Part shown: positions 62,200-64,000 of the stretch, piece after piece | How positions within the stretch are numbered: the stretch's first letter is position 1 | Layout of the letters: each line of letters opens with the position of its first letter | Program-made: the position numbers and the translations under genes | The notes under the pieces: generated by a model | What the model was told of the DNA's origin: nothing | Databases searched by the model: none | The model's input: only the letters and a program-made list of their open reading frames with translations | Assembly: GCF_003086295.3 (NCBI RefSeq) | Contig: NC_092048.1 | Span: forward strand, 66,816,841-66,880,840 | Source of the DNA: Arachis hypogaea | Lineage: Eukaryota; Streptophyta; Magnoliopsida; Fabales; Fabaceae | Reading direction: 5' to 3' | DNA: 64,000 nt

Positions 62200-64000
62200 C
62201 GTAATGGCCTCATCTTCGGCAGGCTCTTCCGGTTTTTTTCCAAATTTTTTTACGTTGTGCTGACCCTCCTTCTTTAAATGATGCTATCCCGAGGAGGACA
62301 TCTAAAGGCGAGCCGTAATGGCCTCATCTTCGGCAAGCTCCTCCGGTTTTTTTCCAGTTTTTTTACGTTGTTCTGACCCTCGTTCTTTAAATGACGCAAT
62401 CCCGAGGAGGACACCTAAAGGCGAGCCGTAATGGCCTCATCTTCGGCAGGCTCATCTGGTTTTTTTTTTTTTTTCTGGTTTTTTCTTTAACGTTGTTATG
62501 ACCCTCGTTCTTTAAATGACGCTATCCCGAGGAGGACACCTAAAGGCGAGCCGTAATGGCCTCATCTTCGGCAGCCTCCTCCGATTTTTTTTTACGTTGT
62601 TCTGACCCTCGTTCTTTAAATGACGCTATCCCGAGGAGGACACCTAAAGGCGAGCCGTAATGGCCTCATCTTCGGCAGGCTCCTCTATTTTTTTTTTTAC
62701 GTTGTGCTGACCCTCGTTCTTTACATGATGCTATCCCGAGGGGGATACCTAAAGGAGAGCTGTAATGGCCTCATCTTCAGCAGGCTCCTTTTTTTTCGGA
62801 TTTTTTTTGTTTTTTGTTTTTTTTTTTTTTTACGTTTTGCTGACCCTCGTTCTTTAAGTGATGGTATCCCGAGGAGGTCACCTAAAGGCGAGCCTTAATG
62901 GCCTCATCTTCGGCAGGCTCCTCCCGGTTTTTTTTTTTATGTTGTGCTGACCCTCATTCTTTAAATGACGCTATCTCGAGGAGGACACCTAAAGGCGAGC
63001 CGTAATGACCTCATCTTCGGCAGGCTCCTCCGGTTTTTTTTTTTTGTTTTTTTTTTACATTGTGCTTGTCCTCGTTCTTTAATGACGCTATCCCAAGGAG
63101 GACACAGAAAGGCGAGCCGTATGGCCTCATCTTCGGCAGCCTCCTCCAATTTTTTTTTACGTTGTTCTGACCCTCGTTCTTTAAATGACGCTATCCCGAG
63201 GAGGACACCTAAAGGCGAGCCGTAATGGCCTCATCTTCGGCAGGCTCATCCGGTTTTTTTTTGGTGTTTTTTTCCGGTTTTTTCTTTTACGTTGTTCTGA
63301 CCCTCGTTCTTTAAATGACGCTATCCCGAGGAGGATACCTTAAGGCGAGCCGTAATGGACTCATCTTCGGCAGGCTCATCCGGTTTTTTTTTGTTTTTTT
63401 CCGGTTTTTTCTTTTACGTTGTTCTGACCCTCGTTCTTTAAATGACGCTATCCCGAGGAGGACACCTAAAGGCGAGCCGTAATGGCCTCATCTTCGGCAG
63501 GCTCCTCTATTTTTTTTTTTTTACGTTGTGCTGACCCTCGTTCTTTACATGACGCTATCCCGAGGTGGATACCTAAAGGAGAGCTGTATTGGCCTCATCT
63601 TCAGCAGGCTCCTTTTTTTTCCGATTTTTTTTTTTTTGTTTTTTTACGTTTTGCTGACCCTCGTTCTTTAAGTGATGGTATCCCGAGGAGGTCACCTAAA
63701 GGCGAGCCTTAATGGCCTCATCTTCGGCAGGCTTCTCCCGGTTTTTTTTTTTACGTTGTGCTGACCCTCGTTCTTTAAATGACGCTATCCCGAGGAGAAC
63801 ACCTAAAGGCGAGCCGTAATGGCCTCATCTTCGGCTGGCTCCTCCGTTTTTTTTTTCGGTTTTTTTTTTAACATTGTGCTTACCCTCATTCTTTAAATGA
63901 CGCTATCCTGAGGAGGACACCTAAAGGTGAGCCGTAATCGCCTCATCTTCAGCAGGCTCCTATGTTTTTTTTTCTGATTTTTTCCTTTTTTTATACGTTA
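62200..64000 (+). repeat. Segmental duplication in block 2, copy 2 (runs off the window)
   Basis: Partner of 58.3-60.1 kb. The few differences are mostly one T in a linker, or single bases such as 'acaccgaaagg' (59.21 kb) against 'acacagaaagg' (63.10 kb). The last base of the window corresponds to about 60104, so the right edge of the duplication is not seen. Confidence 0.9.

Larger units (their letters stand above)
53867..64000 (+). repeat. ~116-bp satellite array, block 2 (about 85-90 monomers)
   Basis: This continues the array interrupted by the solo LTR, with the same strand and monomer types, and runs off the end of the window. It is cleaner than 25-30 kb. Its parts derive from several lineages seen in block 1: 56.4-57.1 and 59.9-61.3 kb resemble the 10-monomer sub-array (marker monomer at 56603 and 60860), and 61.3-62.2 kb resembles 48.6-50.0 kb. 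No gene is present. Confidence 0.96.

Noticed and set aside
7033..63712. Dozens of 60-150-codon ORFs with shared words such as SRGGHLKASRNGLIF and RSLNDAIPRRTPKGEP
   Set aside because: They are translations of the satellite monomer. The frame changes from one monomer to the next with T-linker length, the phenylalanine runs are poly-T, and no frame is kept across copies.
4798..64000. CRISPR-like regular repeats
   Set aside because: There are no unique spacers. The whole unit is repeated, the linker is T-rich, and the surrounding DNA is a plant retrotransposon.
4798..64000. 5S rDNA or rDNA spacer array
   Set aside because: No 5S, 18S, 5.8S or 25S motifs, and no internal A and C boxes recognised in the core.
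4798..64000. Telomeric or subtelomeric repeat
   Set aside because: No ttaggg or tttaggg tandem motif anywhere in the window.

Overview
This is plant nuclear DNA from a heterochromatic, repeat-only region. I see no host gene, rRNA or tRNA gene, or prokaryotic feature. The style of the retroelement suggests a legume: long LTRs with short inverted repeats built on 'ccaacgttagcc', an internal region ending in 'cttggggacaagcaagc', and a gag-like protein of the 'putative plant transposon' type. From memory this fits Arachis (peanut) best, but I could not check that by comparison.

Layout: (1) 1-3797 is the 3' part of a non-autonomous Ty3/gypsy-type LTR retrotransposon on the + strand. It has a gag-like reading frame broken by one in-frame stop, a non-coding internal stretch, a polypurine-like site and a nearly complete 3' LTR. 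(2) 3798-4797 is exactly 1000 N, a placeholder gap hiding the junction between retroelement and satellite. (3) 4798-51980 is a tandem satellite of about 116 bp per monomer, roughly 400 copies. Each monomer is a conserved part of about 95 bp plus a T-rich linker of variable length. (4) 51981-53861 is a solo LTR of the same retroelement family on the - strand, flanked by the 5-bp target duplication GGGAT made from the satellite itself. (5) 53862-64000 is more of the same satellite.

The satellite is organised at several levels. About ten or more monomer types recur in a preferred order. Some are locally amplified as higher-order repeats: a 5-monomer unit of about 593 bp near 18.2-19.4 kb, a 9-monomer unit of about 1.09 kb near 9.6-11.7 kb, and a 10-monomer unit of about 1.16 kb at 35.4-37.3 kb and 40.2-47.7 kb. 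Larger segmental duplications have offsets of about 2.9, 3.1 and 3.9 kb. Many differences between monomer types are C-to-T or G-to-A at CpG, as expected of methylated DNA. One monomer type carries a poly-T tract that grows to 82 T.

Several stretches (about 25.5-30.3, 33.7-35.3 and 47.6-48.2 kb) are full of scattered one-base indels and look like poorly polished long-read consensus. Almost every ORF in the window is a shadow of the satellite or the LTRs. The most interesting points are the nested higher-order structure, the poly-T gradient, the dated insertion of a solo LTR into the array, and the two LTR promoters pointing toward each other across the satellite. I found no protein-coding system that could be called new.
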